NCBI RefSeq assembly: GCF_003287735.1
Contig: NZ_NSCM01000013.1
Span: 19,687-83,686 of the forward strand
Length of the DNA: 64,000 nt
From: Photorhabdus bodei
GTDB lineage: Bacteria; Pseudomonadota; Gammaproteobacteria; Enterobacterales; Enterobacteriaceae
Direction: 5' to 3'
Translations under genes and position numbers: made by a program
Shown here: piece by piece, positions 1 to 9,257 of the stretch
Numbering within the stretch: the first letter of the stretch is position 1
How the letters are laid out: every line of letters begins with the position of its first letter
Notes under the pieces: generated by a model
What the model was told of the DNA's origin: nothing
Seen by the model: only the letters and a program-made list of their open reading frames with translations
Databases searched by the model: none

Positions 1-52
1 GAGAAGAAATAAAATCAAATAGCCTTTTTATAGCTAAATAATATGTCATCAT
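1..52 (-). CDS. Phosphoglycosyl transferase (WcaJ/PglC-like), N-terminus only
   Basis: Only the first 17 codons lie in the window, read leftwards off the edge. They encode MMTYYLAIKRLFDFISS. The KRLFDF stretch after a short lead is typical of the N-terminus of bacterial sugar transferases that put the first sugar-1-phosphate onto undecaprenyl phosphate at the inner membrane. The ATG follows directly after the TAA of the aminotransferase gene, so it is the next gene of the O-antigen operon. A second in-frame ATG follows the first. The call rests on a very short stretch and on context. Confidence 0.55.
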   Translation of the reverse strand, partial: MMTYYLAIKRLFDFISS

Positions 53-1210
53 TTATGCCAAGATCTCTTTAATTGTGTTGATAACGTAGATTTGGTCTTC
101 TTTGGTCATTTTTGTATATAAAGGGATGGATACAATTCTTTTAAAGTTTTCTTCGGCAACTGGGAAATTGTTTTCATTAAGAGAATAGGTATTTTTCCAG
201 ATGGGTTGTTTATGTAAAGGAATAAAATGGACAGAGCAGCCGATGTTTTTTTCTGCCATTTTTATGATAAAGTCATCTCTGGATATTTTGACTTGATCAT
301 TTAATCTAATGGTATATAGATGCCAGGCGTGTTGGCTATTAGATTCTTGAGGTTTAGTCGGTAAGATAATCGGCAGATGTTTTAATTCATCATCATAGAG
401 TTTAGCCATTGCCTCTCTTTTCTTGTGGAAAGTGTCTATTTTCTGTAATTGATGGATGCCGATAGATGCACAAATATCGGGCATGTTATATTTATAACCT
501 GGTTCAATCACTTCATAATACCAGGCAGGTATTTTAGATTGATATCTATCAAAGGCGTCTTTGCTAATGCCGTGGAGGCGCATTATTTTTGCTCTTTTTA
601 TGATATCTGGATGTCTGGAGACTAGCATGCCACCTTCCGCTGTCGTCATGGTTTTATTCGCGTAAAAGCTGAATACGGTGACATCGGTATCTAGCGTGCC
701 AATTTTCTTTCCCTTATATAAAGTCGGAAATGAATGGGCGGCATCTTCAATGATTCGTAGATTGAATTTTTTAGCTATTGCAATAATGGCATCCATATCA
801 CAGGATAAACCTGCAAAGTGTACTGGCATAATTGCTTTAGTTTTGGCGGTTATGGCTTTTTCTATTGCTATTGGGTCAATATTCAGGCTGTCAGGTAAAG
901 AATCAACAAAAATAGGGTGAGCTCCCAAATAACGGACAACTTCTGCGGTTGCCGTAAAGGTATAGGTCGGAACGATGACTTCATCACCCGGCTGAATACC
1001 AATGGCTTCTAATGCTAAATGCAATCCCGCCGTGGCTGAATTTACCGCTATGGCTTCAACATCAGAACCTAAATATTGCGCAAAATCTTGTTCAAATCTT
1101 CTGGTTTTAGGTCCGGTGGTTATCCAGCCGGTTTTAAGTGAGTCAATGACTTCATCAATTTCGGATTGTCCAATTTCAGGTAATGCAAAAGGAAGGAATT
1201 TATTATTCAT
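53..1210 (-). CDS. DegT/DnrJ/EryC1/StrS family PLP-dependent sugar aminotransferase
   Basis: This 385-residue protein is a fold-type I PLP enzyme that transfers an amino group to a nucleotide-linked keto-sugar. Visible features are the N-terminal GWITTGPKTRRFE segment, EDAAHS with the cofactor-binding Asp156, and FSFYANKTMTTAEGG with the probable Schiff-base Lys186. The length is normal for the family. It overlaps the upstream glycosyltransferase by 8 bp and is followed by a phosphoglycosyl transferase. An aminotransferase next to such a transferase is the arrangement seen for 4-amino-4,6-dideoxy sugars (PglE/PglC type), so it may make the initiating sugar of the O unit; that substrate is inferred. 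It is a distant paralogue of the WbpE-like gene of this cluster. Confidence 0.85.
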   Translation of the reverse strand: MNNKFLPFALPEIGQSEIDEVIDSLKTGWITTGPKTRRFEQDFAQYLGSDVEAIAVNSATAGLHLALEAIGIQPGDEVIVPTYTFTATAEVVRYLGAHPIFVDSLPDSLNIDPIAIEKAITAKTKAIMPVHFAGLSCDMDAIIAIAKKFNLRIIEDAAHSFPTLYKGKKIGTLDTDVTVFSFYANKTMTTAEGGMLVSRHPDIIKRAKIMRLHGISKDAFDRYQSKIPAWYYEVIEPGYKYNMPDICASIGIHQLQKIDTFHKKREAMAKLYDDELKHLPIILPTKPQESNSQHAWHLYTIRLNDQVKISRDDFIIKMAEKNIGCSVHFIPLHKQPIWKNTYSLNENNFPVAEENFKRIVSIPLYTKMTKEDQIYVINTIKEILA

Positions 1211-2441
1211 GATTGATGATGGCCTTGATGAAATTGTCGGCTAATACGGAATAAGCGTGATTTTCTAAAGCGTAAATTTTACCTTTTTGCCCCATTTGGT
1301 TTAATTCGTCAGTTGATAATTCACTGAGTTTTAATAAGGCTTGAGCAATCTCTTTTGGCTTGCCTGATTTAACTGTAATACCGCAATTCACGTCAGAAAC
1401 GGGATCATTACCGGCGTCAATTGCACATAAAATAGGTTTGCCCGCCATCATGTAATCAATAAGTTTATTAGGGCTGATGCCAAATCTGAATAATGATTGC
1501 TTTTGTAACCCTATATAGGCAATGTCAATTTTATTGAGTAGTGTTGGGATTTGAGTTTTGGGGATCGGATCAAAGAATATAATGTTATTTATGCCCAGTA
1601 ATTTAGATTCTTCAATTAAATTATCCTTTTCAAGGCCCGTGCCGACTAATAAGAATGTCATCGGTTTATCATGAAGAAGTGAAGCGGTTTTGAGCAGTTT
1701 TTCTAGTGCATTTGGGCGTCCATGGGCACCGCTATAGCATACAATTTTATGCCCTTTATTTTTCTCGGTTACAATAAGTTTTTCTAGTGAACTGTTTAAC
1801 GGAGTAGGTTGATTTATCCAATCCTCTACAACCACGCCATTAGGGATAATATGTAATTTATTGAGATCTAATCCATGTGCTTTCGTATGTTCTTGTACAT
1901 TTGGGAGCATGGAAATAACTATATCCGCATATTTATAAGCCGCGTTTTCAGCAAGTTGGCATAATTGAATAAATGGATGTTTAGGTGACATTCCACCTAA
2001 TTCTATGGGTGAAAGAGGCCATAAATCATGGAGTTCAAAAACCAATTTTGCATTGGCTTTTTTGGCAAGACGTTTTGCCACCCAGATATCCATAGGATAT
2101 GTGCTGGAAGCAATAACAACATCTGGTCGATATTTTTTGACTAAGTTATGGCTATCAAGCCAAATTTGCCGTAAAAAAGAGAAAATATTTTTGACTCTGG
2201 ATAATCCGTTTCCGTTGTAGTTCGGGGTTGGATACCAGATATATTCTAATCCGTTAATATTTTCGGTGGTTTTTTTATTATCTATTAGTTTGGGTTGTTT
2301 GGTCCGTACATGAGAATAAGAGGCTGCAAGTAGGGTAATATTATGTCCCGATTTAACCCATTCTTGTCCTAAATGATATGGACGAAATTCCATCCCAAGA
2401 TCCGGTGAGCCGGCATAGTGGTTTATATAGACGATATTCAT
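1203..2441 (-). CDS. Glycosyltransferase family 4 (WbuB-like)
   Basis: This 412-residue GT4 glycosyltransferase is probably cytoplasmic or membrane-associated and adds one sugar to the lipid-linked O unit. The N-terminus (MNIVYINHYAGSPDLGMEFR) is the form seen in WbuB-type amino-sugar transferases. The C-terminal donor domain carries the GT4 signature in SPNKLIDYMMAGKPIL at roughly residue 325. The start overlaps the stop of the wbpI-like gene by 4 bp, which indicates translational coupling. Donor and acceptor cannot be read from sequence; an N-acetylated amino sugar fits the WbuB resemblance. Confidence 0.82.
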   Translation of the reverse strand: MNIVYINHYAGSPDLGMEFRPYHLGQEWVKSGHNITLLAASYSHVRTKQPKLIDNKKTTENINGLEYIWYPTPNYNGNGLSRVKNIFSFLRQIWLDSHNLVKKYRPDVVIASSTYPMDIWVAKRLAKKANAKLVFELHDLWPLSPIELGGMSPKHPFIQLCQLAENAAYKYADIVISMLPNVQEHTKAHGLDLNKLHIIPNGVVVEDWINQPTPLNSSLEKLIVTEKNKGHKIVCYSGAHGRPNALEKLLKTASLLHDKPMTFLLVGTGLEKDNLIEESKLLGINNIIFFDPIPKTQIPTLLNKIDIAYIGLQKQSLFRFGISPNKLIDYMMAGKPILCAIDAGNDPVSDVNCGITVKSGKPKEIAQALLKLSELSTDELNQMGQKGKIYALENHAYSVLADNFIKAIINHE

Positions 2442-3508
2442 AGTAATTTTTCTAGTTCGTCAGCAATTCTTGTCGCAGCGATACCACCACCATACATGGA
2501 TTGAATCGAGTCCATATCGATTCCAATCATGTCATGAACGGCTTGGGTTATTTTTTTATTTTCAGCCTCCGAGAGTTTGTTTACGCCCGCTTCAATTAAT
2601 TCTACCCATTCAGTTTGATCCCGCACGGTCACACAAGGTTTCTTGAAGAAAAAAGCCTCTTTTTGGAGTCCACCGCTATCGGTAATAATCAGGGAGGTGT
2701 TTTTAAGTAGCCAGATCATCTCTAAATATCCTACTGGCTCAATTAAATGAACATCTAAATGTAAGTCGTACTGTGCTAACATTTTTTTAGTTCTTGGGTG
2801 AATTGGCATAACAACAGTAACAATTCTTTTATGTATATCATTTAAGGCGTTTACTATTTCAGTTAGACGTTCCTGATTATCGGTATTTTCAGCACGATGG
2901 AGCGTGGTTAATATAAAGTTCTGTATCTCATCCAGCCCATCAGGTTTTTTCGCCATTTGGCTAAAATATAAAGCGGCATCTTCCATCACATCACCGATTT
3001 TTTTGATATTAACGGGCTTTGAGCCGAAGCCTTCTTTTTGTAGGTTATTGACGGCAGTGTCTGTTGGACAAAAGAGAATTGAACTCACATTATCGGTTAA
3101 TATTCTGTTTATCTCTTCGGGCATATTCATATTAAAGCTACGTAAACCGGCTTCAACATGGATAATCGGAATATGTAATTTAGATGCGGCTAATGCGCCA
3201 GCTAAAGTCGAGTTTGTGTCGCCATATACCATAACGGCATCCGGTTTTTCTGTGATGAGTACTTTTTCAATTTCGATGAGCATTCTACCTGTCATTTCAC
3301 CGTGTGAGCCACCGTGAATATTGAGCGTGTAATTCGGTTTGGGAATGGCTAAGTCATTGAAGAATACATCAGACATATTAGTGTCAAAATGTTGACCTGT
3401 ATGAATGATAATTTCTTTAAATTTTTTATTATTTTTTAAGGCAAGAGAAACAGAGCTTGCTTTAATGAATTGTGGTCTGGCGCCTAATACGGTGATGATT
3501 TTTTTCAT
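2438..3508 (-). CDS. wbpI: Non-hydrolysing UDP-sugar 2-epimerase (WbpI-like)
   Basis: This 356-residue protein belongs to the WecB/WbpI family of UDP-HexNAc 2-epimerases. The N-terminus contains GARPQFIKA, the WbpI form, where true WecB usually has GTRPEAIK. Further family blocks are GDTNSTLAG, HVEAGLRS and MPEEINR with the conserved acidic residues, and SGGLQKEA near the C-terminus. In the Wbp pathway the enzyme converts UDP-GlcNAc3NAcA to UDP-ManNAc3NAcA. The other four enzymes of that pathway lie 5-9 kb upstream in the same cluster, which supports this assignment over a ManNAc role. It sits 5 bp after the glycosyltransferase gene upstream and overlaps the next one. Confidence 0.85.
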   Translation of the reverse strand: MKKIITVLGARPQFIKASSVSLALKNNKKFKEIIIHTGQHFDTNMSDVFFNDLAIPKPNYTLNIHGGSHGEMTGRMLIEIEKVLITEKPDAVMVYGDTNSTLAGALAASKLHIPIIHVEAGLRSFNMNMPEEINRILTDNVSSILFCPTDTAVNNLQKEGFGSKPVNIKKIGDVMEDAALYFSQMAKKPDGLDEIQNFILTTLHRAENTDNQERLTEIVNALNDIHKRIVTVVMPIHPRTKKMLAQYDLHLDVHLIEPVGYLEMIWLLKNTSLIITDSGGLQKEAFFFKKPCVTVRDQTEWVELIEAGVNKLSEAENKKITQAVHDMIGIDMDSIQSMYGGGIAATRIADELEKLL

Positions 3509-3513
3509 ATCGA

Positions 3514-4617
3514 TTAACGTCCAATTTGTTGATAAAATTTGGTTAGTTTATTTTGTTCAATATCCCAATTGTATTTTTCATTGACTGCCAAGAGACCATT
3601 GTTACCCATTTCTTCTGCTATATCAGGGTTATTTGATAAGTAATCTATCGCATTAGCTATTTGCTTAGGGTTTAATGGGTCGACACAAATGCCACAATGG
3701 TTTTTTACAACAATATCTTTCCATAATGTGAAGTTTGAAGCGATAACAGGGATGCCGGCACTCATATATTCGAATATTTTATTGGGTTGGGCATCAATAT
3801 GATTGGGGAGTGGGTGATATAGAACGATACCCGCAATAGATTTAGATAAAAGTTCCTTGGTTTCTATACGATTTAAAAATCCCAGAGCATCTATTTTGTG
3901 CCAATTTTTCATGCTTTTTATTTTGTTCTCTAAATCTGTGTCAGAAAAATTGCCCGCTAATTTCATTTTTGTATTCGTCGTGAGGTAAGAGAGGGATTCA
4001 ACCATCTCGGCTATACCTCTAATGTCGGAAATACCGCCGACATAGCAGACTTGTTTTTCTTTTTCATGCCAGCTGGCATGCTTATTATATAACTCACCTA
4101 ATATGGGATAGTTATTAATGTCTATGGTGTTGTTATTGAGTTTTAAGAATTTATCTCTTATTGATGGTGTGGCTGTAATAATGCCATCAAATTTAGGAGT
4201 AGAATACTTCTCGTAGAAGGCGAATAGTTTAGAGATAATAACGCGGGTAAATTTATTTAAATAAGGCTTGCTAAAAATTTGTTTAGGGACATCTTCATGG
4301 GCGTCAAAAATGACTATTTTACCTTTCTTTTTGAGTTTTAATCCGATAGGGATGAGTTCCGGATCATGAAAATGATATAAGTCAGCGTCTAATTCTAATG
4401 CTTTTTTATAAACTTTATCGGTTGTTTTAAAGATTCTATTTAATCGGCCGGGTAATATACCGACATCAATGATAGCAATGTTATTCTTGATTTCATTATC
4501 TTTGCCATCTGCGACAATAAGCGAGACCTCATGTTCTTTTTGTAAGGCAGAACATTCTTTTAGGAAAATACGGATGTCGAAACGTGAATGTACCGAGGTC
4601 ATGTGTGTAATTTTCAT
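3514..4617 (-). CDS. Glycosyltransferase family 4
   Basis: This 367-residue GT4-type glycosyltransferase has the N-terminal segment MKITHMTSVHSRFDIRIFLKE, an acceptor-side domain, then a donor-binding domain starting near CYVGGISDIRG. The GT4 signature is PNKIFEYMSAGIPVIAS. It lies in the middle of the O-antigen operon, overlapping the stop of the wzy-like gene at ATGA and 5 bp before the wbpI-like gene. It should add one residue of the O unit on the cytoplasmic face. The specificity is not readable. Confidence 0.82.
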   Translation of the reverse strand: MKITHMTSVHSRFDIRIFLKECSALQKEHEVSLIVADGKDNEIKNNIAIIDVGILPGRLNRIFKTTDKVYKKALELDADLYHFHDPELIPIGLKLKKKGKIVIFDAHEDVPKQIFSKPYLNKFTRVIISKLFAFYEKYSTPKFDGIITATPSIRDKFLKLNNNTIDINNYPILGELYNKHASWHEKEKQVCYVGGISDIRGIAEMVESLSYLTTNTKMKLAGNFSDTDLENKIKSMKNWHKIDALGFLNRIETKELLSKSIAGIVLYHPLPNHIDAQPNKIFEYMSAGIPVIASNFTLWKDIVVKNHCGICVDPLNPKQIANAIDYLSNNPDIAEEMGNNGLLAVNEKYNWDIEQNKLTKFYQQIGR

Positions 4618-5843
4618 AAGGATATTTTGTTAGTTTTTGTAGGGAATAAAAATAATAATATGCTTAATGCCAGCAGCCCATAGGTCAGTAGCAGTGCTGT
4701 AATTGCTGAGTTTGATATTGTGTATACAAAGGGTAGATAGAGTGTCGTTGAAAATTCAAATGGAACCTTTTTTGAGCTCAGGTTCATGGCAAAGATTAAT
4801 ATATTAAATATAAAAAAGTTTATGATTAAACCCAGTGTACCGTATCTGGCGATACCGTCTCCAATAAAGCCAGTATTCGCTGAGCCTGAGGTACCATAAT
4901 AGATTTGAGAAACTATTTGAGGAGCTTCTGTCGTAAATTCACTATTGTTGTTGTAGATATAATCATAAAAGTAATAGGTATTTAATGTTGGTGTGAAGAA
5001 TACTCTGCGTAGCCAATGTATCAGTGGATCATAAAAATCGAAAATAAAATATAATATCCCGGCAGCAAGGAATAAATAGAGAATGATATTTATCACCGAG
5101 TTACTTATCGATCTTGTTCCTTTTATATAGAAGAATAGCATGATAACGGCAAGATTCATGAATGCTATACTTTTTAATCCTGAGGAGCTGTAGATTAAAT
5201 AGGAAATCATAATGCTTATTGTAATGAGGACATATTTAATCGGACCTCTGATATAGAGTGAAGCTAATAATAGTAATGGTGAGATAACATATCCCCCATT
5301 GGTGATGATGTACATAGTGAGTAACGGCGTGTTGTCTTTAAAGTGCTGTCTCACGGAATAAACTTTAAATATATTAGGAGGTATTAAACTTAATCCAGGA
5401 TTACTAATGACGAATAGGAGTACAATAATACCACATCCTATTATAAGTATTTTATATAAATCCCACGGAATTTTTAGTTTTGGTATTGTTATTCTATCTA
5501 TTATCCGAAAGAATAATATAGATGAGAAAAATAATATGTTTATTGTGCATACGAAAATGATTGAATAGACAGAAGCTGAATTAATCAGTGGGAATATAAT
5601 TGATACCGGTATAATGTAAGTGATATAGATTAACCATAAAAAAACCATCACGGGATTTTTTTGGTTGTTGAGTAAAATGAGTGGTAAAAATGATATCCAA
5701 CAGAAAAAAATACTTAAGTAACCTTGTGGGGTAATATTATAGCCTCTTACCTCATGGAATGTATCTAATATAAGCACTGAATTCAGGTAGATAATAACCT
5801 GATAGATAAATATTTTCAGGATTATTTTAATATTATTTTGCAT
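4614..5843 (-). CDS. wzy: O-antigen polymerase (Wzy-like), multi-pass membrane protein
   Basis: This 409-residue, very hydrophobic protein has about ten to twelve predicted membrane spans and one large polar loop (roughly residues 275-330, containing RRVFFTPTLNTYYFYDYIYN). That topology is typical of Wzy polymerases, which join undecaprenyl-linked O units in the periplasm. Wzy proteins are poorly conserved, so the call rests on topology, size, strong AT bias and position in a cluster that has a Wzx and no other polymerase candidate. It overlaps the neighbouring genes at both ends (ATGA-type at 4614; 11 bp at 5833). Confidence 0.72.
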   Translation of the reverse strand: MQNNIKIILKIFIYQVIIYLNSVLILDTFHEVRGYNITPQGYLSIFFCWISFLPLILLNNQKNPVMVFLWLIYITYIIPVSIIFPLINSASVYSIIFVCTINILFFSSILFFRIIDRITIPKLKIPWDLYKILIIGCGIIVLLFVISNPGLSLIPPNIFKVYSVRQHFKDNTPLLTMYIITNGGYVISPLLLLASLYIRGPIKYVLITISIMISYLIYSSSGLKSIAFMNLAVIMLFFYIKGTRSISNSVINIILYLFLAAGILYFIFDFYDPLIHWLRRVFFTPTLNTYYFYDYIYNNNSEFTTEAPQIVSQIYYGTSGSANTGFIGDGIARYGTLGLIINFFIFNILIFAMNLSSKKVPFEFSTTLYLPFVYTISNSAITALLLTYGLLALSILLFLFPTKTNKISL

Positions 5844-6942
5844 TTTTGCTGATAAAAAAGTAAATGGATGATAATACTAAGATAGACAGAAAATACATAG
5901 TGATGAATTGATAGTATGCCCAACTCGTAGGGCCATGTTTTATGTAATAATACCCGCTATTAGCGGCGGAGTTATTCCAATTATTATATAAGTCTATTAT
6001 TTCTTTATTTTTAAAATTTTGATTTCTATCTATCAGATCTTTTAAAAGAAGGGTATGTATTTTATGATATTTAATGTTACTTGGATTGCCAATTAAATCG
6101 TAGCTAGACCATTCGTTTTTTATGTCGAACTTAAATATATTATGACTGATTGATTGATATAATTTATCGGATATTTTGGTATTTTCATCTATATTTAGAT
6201 AATTTTCAAAAGATTCAATACCATAAGTAGAGTAGACCATACCGTTTAATACAAAAGCTAATTGGTCTGAATTGGCTTGAGGATCAACATACTCTTCAAT
6301 CCAGGGCATATTATCTAATGTTGTTAAACTTCCGCCTTTATGGATAGGCGCGAGTGATGATTGATATAGTAATTTCGAAGTCAGCAAATATTTATCATCA
6401 CCAAAATAGTCATAAGCTCTTAATAAGAGAATAATGGCATAGGCATCGGTTAGCCCAGACCACCAGGGGGCAGAGAGTTTATTATTTTTGTAGCCTTTAT
6501 ATGACCAATCAAAATCATATAAGTAATGATTTTCACCATGAAATAATTTTATATTATTAAATAACCAATCGGCTGAAAATTTAAAATTAGTCATTAATTC
6601 ATTTTGATTGAATTGAGGTGGCGGTACATTCCATCCCGGTAAGGATGAATCGGTTCGCCATAATATATTGGTGTTATCTTTATTCGTTAAGCCTAAAGAA
6701 GAGTATATCAGGCCATAGTGAACAACATAAAATGGGGATAAGAATGGCTCTGGAATATGAGGTGAGTGAGATAAAGGAAAACCATTGCTATTAAATTCGC
6801 GTTGAGTGAATTTCCCTTTCATGACTAGGTTTCTCACATTGCCATTGAATTCGTCTAGCTCATAAGCATATTTATTGAATGTATAGCTGACAATCATCAC
6901 GATAATGATATAGGGAATTATTTTTATTATGATTTTCTTCAT
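5833..6942 (-). CDS. Membrane-anchored glucuronyl C5-epimerase-like protein in O-antigen cluster
   Basis: This 369-residue protein has an N-terminal membrane segment (residues 4-20), a large soluble domain and a second membrane segment near the C-terminus (about 345-365). With N-in topology the soluble domain is periplasmic. Several blocks resemble the C-terminal domain of D-glucuronyl C5-epimerases of heparan/heparosan type: PWWSGLTDAYAI with LLLRAY (159-177), PWIEEYVDPQ followed by FVLNGMVYSTYGI (213-242), WSSYDLIG (278-285) and KYHKIHTLLLKDL (291-303). Tyrosines analogous to the catalytic ones occur in these blocks (Tyr218, Tyr281, Tyr292). Such enzymes invert C5 of a hexuronic acid inside a polymer. 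Here the likely substrate is the diacetamido uronic acid made by the Wbp enzymes (D-manno to L-gulo), on lipid-linked units; this is inference. It lies between wzx and wzy. Confidence 0.68.
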   Translation of the reverse strand: MKKIIIKIIPYIIIVMIVSYTFNKYAYELDEFNGNVRNLVMKGKFTQREFNSNGFPLSHSPHIPEPFLSPFYVVHYGLIYSSLGLTNKDNTNILWRTDSSLPGWNVPPPQFNQNELMTNFKFSADWLFNNIKLFHGENHYLYDFDWSYKGYKNNKLSAPWWSGLTDAYAIILLLRAYDYFGDDKYLLTSKLLYQSSLAPIHKGGSLTTLDNMPWIEEYVDPQANSDQLAFVLNGMVYSTYGIESFENYLNIDENTKISDKLYQSISHNIFKFDIKNEWSSYDLIGNPSNIKYHKIHTLLLKDLIDRNQNFKNKEIIDLYNNWNNSAANSGYYYIKHGPTSWAYYQFITMYFLSILVLSSIYFFISKNAK

Positions 6943-6943
6943 G

Positions 6944-8167
6944 TTAACCTTCTTTATGCATGAAAGATAATTTTAAAATATAAGCCGTACTTGTCATATA
7001 AAGAACAAAACTTGTGAGTGAAAATAATAACAGGGTAAGGTAAATATCGCCTAATAGATATCCAGCAAGGAGGGCGATTAATCTTAATATAATCGATATT
7101 GTTTGAATAAATAAATTGCTTTTCTGATGTTCATAGATGGATAAATATATCGATAACGATGAATATATTATTTGTCCGCATAAGTGCGGTATTAAACATA
7201 ATAGATATTTACCTGATTCAAGCCATTCTTCACCGAAAATAAAGCTTATGATGGGTATGCCCGCGAAGTATGTCACTATAGCAAATAAAATAGCAATGAG
7301 CGTTAGACAATAAAATGTCTTTTTTATCTTTAAGAAAGGTGATATAAGTGTGTCTTTTAAGTATCCTTGTAATATAGACGAAACGGTTTGGGTTAATAGT
7401 GTAATTGGAGCGCCTGATATTCTGGATGCAATTAAATAAAATCCTGCCGATTTTAGCCCATAGGTGGACATGATAAATAATTGGGGCAGCTCATTACTAA
7501 ACGTGTTAATTGAAGCCGCAGGAAAATCATAAACTGGAAATCGATAATATTTCTTAGCCAGTAGTCTTATTTTTCTAAGTTCATGTTTGCTGATAATTAA
7601 ACGATATTTGGATCTTTTACTTAAAAATAGGACACCTAACGATTGACCTAATATTTGGCCTAAGATGAGACTGCTTGCGCCTAAATGGGCAATGCCGCCA
7701 ATGATTTGGGTGCTAATCATGGCAACTGTTTGCGTTATTTTAGTGATAGAGAGTGCATAGTATTGTTTTTCTCTTATATTATTGAAACTCACTGCCCGAT
7801 AAAACCCATAAGTGATAATACCTAGTGGGATATAGTATATATAGTTTCCTATAATTATTTTTTCAGGTGTATTAGATATTGCAAAAATAGTGATAACTAT
7901 TAGGCTAATGGTTATTGGAATAATGCAAGATAATGTGATTAATGAATTAATTTCACGATTTTTTTCTGATGAACTTATTGAAAATTCATAACGAAGACAA
8001 GCACCGACGGCAAAAACACTTAAAAGCGATGAAAATGAAGCATAAATACCTAATTCTTCCGGTGAAAATAGTCTTGTTAATACTGGCGTTGATAGTAATA
8101 ATAATATCTGGCTGAATAATGATGAGAGTAATAAGCCAGATATATTCCTCAATAATTTATAATTCAT
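6944..8167 (-). CDS. wzx: O-unit flippase (Wzx-like), MATE/MOP superfamily
   Basis: This 407-residue integral membrane protein has about twelve predicted spans. Its N-terminus (SGLLLSSLFSQILLLLSTPVLTRLFSPEELGIYASF) matches polysaccharide_synt/Wzx flippases, which move undecaprenyl-PP-linked O units across the inner membrane. The pattern of a TRLFSPEELG loop after helix one is characteristic. It starts 5 bp after the wbpE-like gene and ends one base before the epimerase-like gene. Together with the Wzy-like protein it points to Wzx/Wzy-dependent rather than ABC-dependent O-antigen assembly. Confidence 0.85.
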   Translation of the reverse strand: MNYKLLRNISGLLLSSLFSQILLLLSTPVLTRLFSPEELGIYASFSSLLSVFAVGACLRYEFSISSSEKNREINSLITLSCIIPITISLIVITIFAISNTPEKIIIGNYIYYIPLGIITYGFYRAVSFNNIREKQYYALSITKITQTVAMISTQIIGGIAHLGASSLILGQILGQSLGVLFLSKRSKYRLIISKHELRKIRLLAKKYYRFPVYDFPAASINTFSNELPQLFIMSTYGLKSAGFYLIASRISGAPITLLTQTVSSILQGYLKDTLISPFLKIKKTFYCLTLIAILFAIVTYFAGIPIISFIFGEEWLESGKYLLCLIPHLCGQIIYSSLSIYLSIYEHQKSNLFIQTISIILRLIALLAGYLLGDIYLTLLLFSLTSFVLYMTSTAYILKLSFMHKEG

Positions 8168-8172
8168 GGATT

Positions 8173-9243
8173 TTAAATTGAACTGGCAATTTTATTAATT
8201 AAATCTATGGATAAATAAGGATGCATCGGCAAACTAATGACTTCTTGTGCGATTTCGTCTCCTATAGGCAGAGCAATATGGCTGGCCACCGCGGGTTGTT
8301 TATTCAGGGGAATAGGGTAATGCACGGCGGTTGGAATGCCTTGTTCTTTTAATTTGTGTTGTAATTCATCGCGGTTTTTAACCCGGAGAGTATATTGCGC
8401 ATAGGCCGAGAGATTGTGAGGTTCAATATACGGCGTGGTCATGATGCCGATATTGTTCAACGCCTGATTATAATTTTCTGCAACAGTTTGACGTAATGCC
8501 ATTTCTTCATCAAATATCTCCAGTTTGGGCAACAAAATAGCCGCTTGTAGGGTATCTAAACGGCTGTTCACCCCGATTCTGATATGGTGGTATCGTCTGT
8601 CTTGCCCATGACGGGCTATTTGACGAATAATTTTCGCCAGTTCTTCATCATGGGTGAAAATAGCGCCGCCATCGCCGTAACAACCCAACGGTTTGCTGGG
8701 GAAGAAGCTGGTACATGAGATGGTTGTTAAGTTACAGGAACGTTTGCCTTTATAAGTCGCGCCAAAACTTTGGGCCGCGTCTTCTATTACGGTCAGGTTA
8801 TGTTTTGCTGCGATGGCATTAATTTCGTTAAAATCGGCACATTGGCCGAATAAGGAAACCGGAATAATCGCTTTGGTTTTTGGTGTAATCGCCGCTTCGA
8901 GTTGCGCCGGATCTAAATTATACGTCGTGGGTTTGATGTCAACATAAACCGGAACTCCGCCCAGTAGCGCAACGGTTTCAGCGGTGGCAATGTAGGTAAA
9001 GCCGGGGGTAATCACTTCGTCGCCGGGTTTAATGCCAATCGCCATTAAGGCTATTTGCAAGGCATCGGTGCCATTGGCGCAGGTAATACAATATGGCGCT
9101 CCGGTGTAGGCAATCAGCTTTGCTTCTAATTCGTCGACTTCGGGCCCTAAAATATATTTTCCGTGTGTTAATACTTTCTGGATATTCGCGTCAATTTTAT
9201 CTTTAATTTTAAGTTGCTGTGCTGCCAGATCGGTAAATTGCAT
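8173..9243 (-). CDS. wbpE: UDP-3-keto-GlcNAcA C3 aminotransferase (WbpE/WlbC-like)
   Basis: This 356-residue PLP aminotransferase of the DegT/DnrJ/EryC1/StrS family is very close to P. aeruginosa WbpE and Bordetella WlbC in architecture. The probable internal-aldimine Lys184 lies in SFFPSKPLGCYGDGG, and Asp155 of IEDAAQSFGA contacts the pyridine nitrogen. It aminates the 3-keto uronic acid made by the WbpB-like oxidoreductase, using glutamate. It lies 14 bp after the acetyltransferase gene. The gene order wbpA-wbpB-wbpD-wbpE in one operon makes the pathway assignment strong. Confidence 0.9.
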   Translation of the reverse strand: MQFTDLAAQQLKIKDKIDANIQKVLTHGKYILGPEVDELEAKLIAYTGAPYCITCANGTDALQIALMAIGIKPGDEVITPGFTYIATAETVALLGGVPVYVDIKPTTYNLDPAQLEAAITPKTKAIIPVSLFGQCADFNEINAIAAKHNLTVIEDAAQSFGATYKGKRSCNLTTISCTSFFPSKPLGCYGDGGAIFTHDEELAKIIRQIARHGQDRRYHHIRIGVNSRLDTLQAAILLPKLEIFDEEMALRQTVAENYNQALNNIGIMTTPYIEPHNLSAYAQYTLRVKNRDELQHKLKEQGIPTAVHYPIPLNKQPAVASHIALPIGDEIAQEVISLPMHPYLSIDLINKIASSI

Positions 9244-9257
9244 GCCTTTATCCTTGC

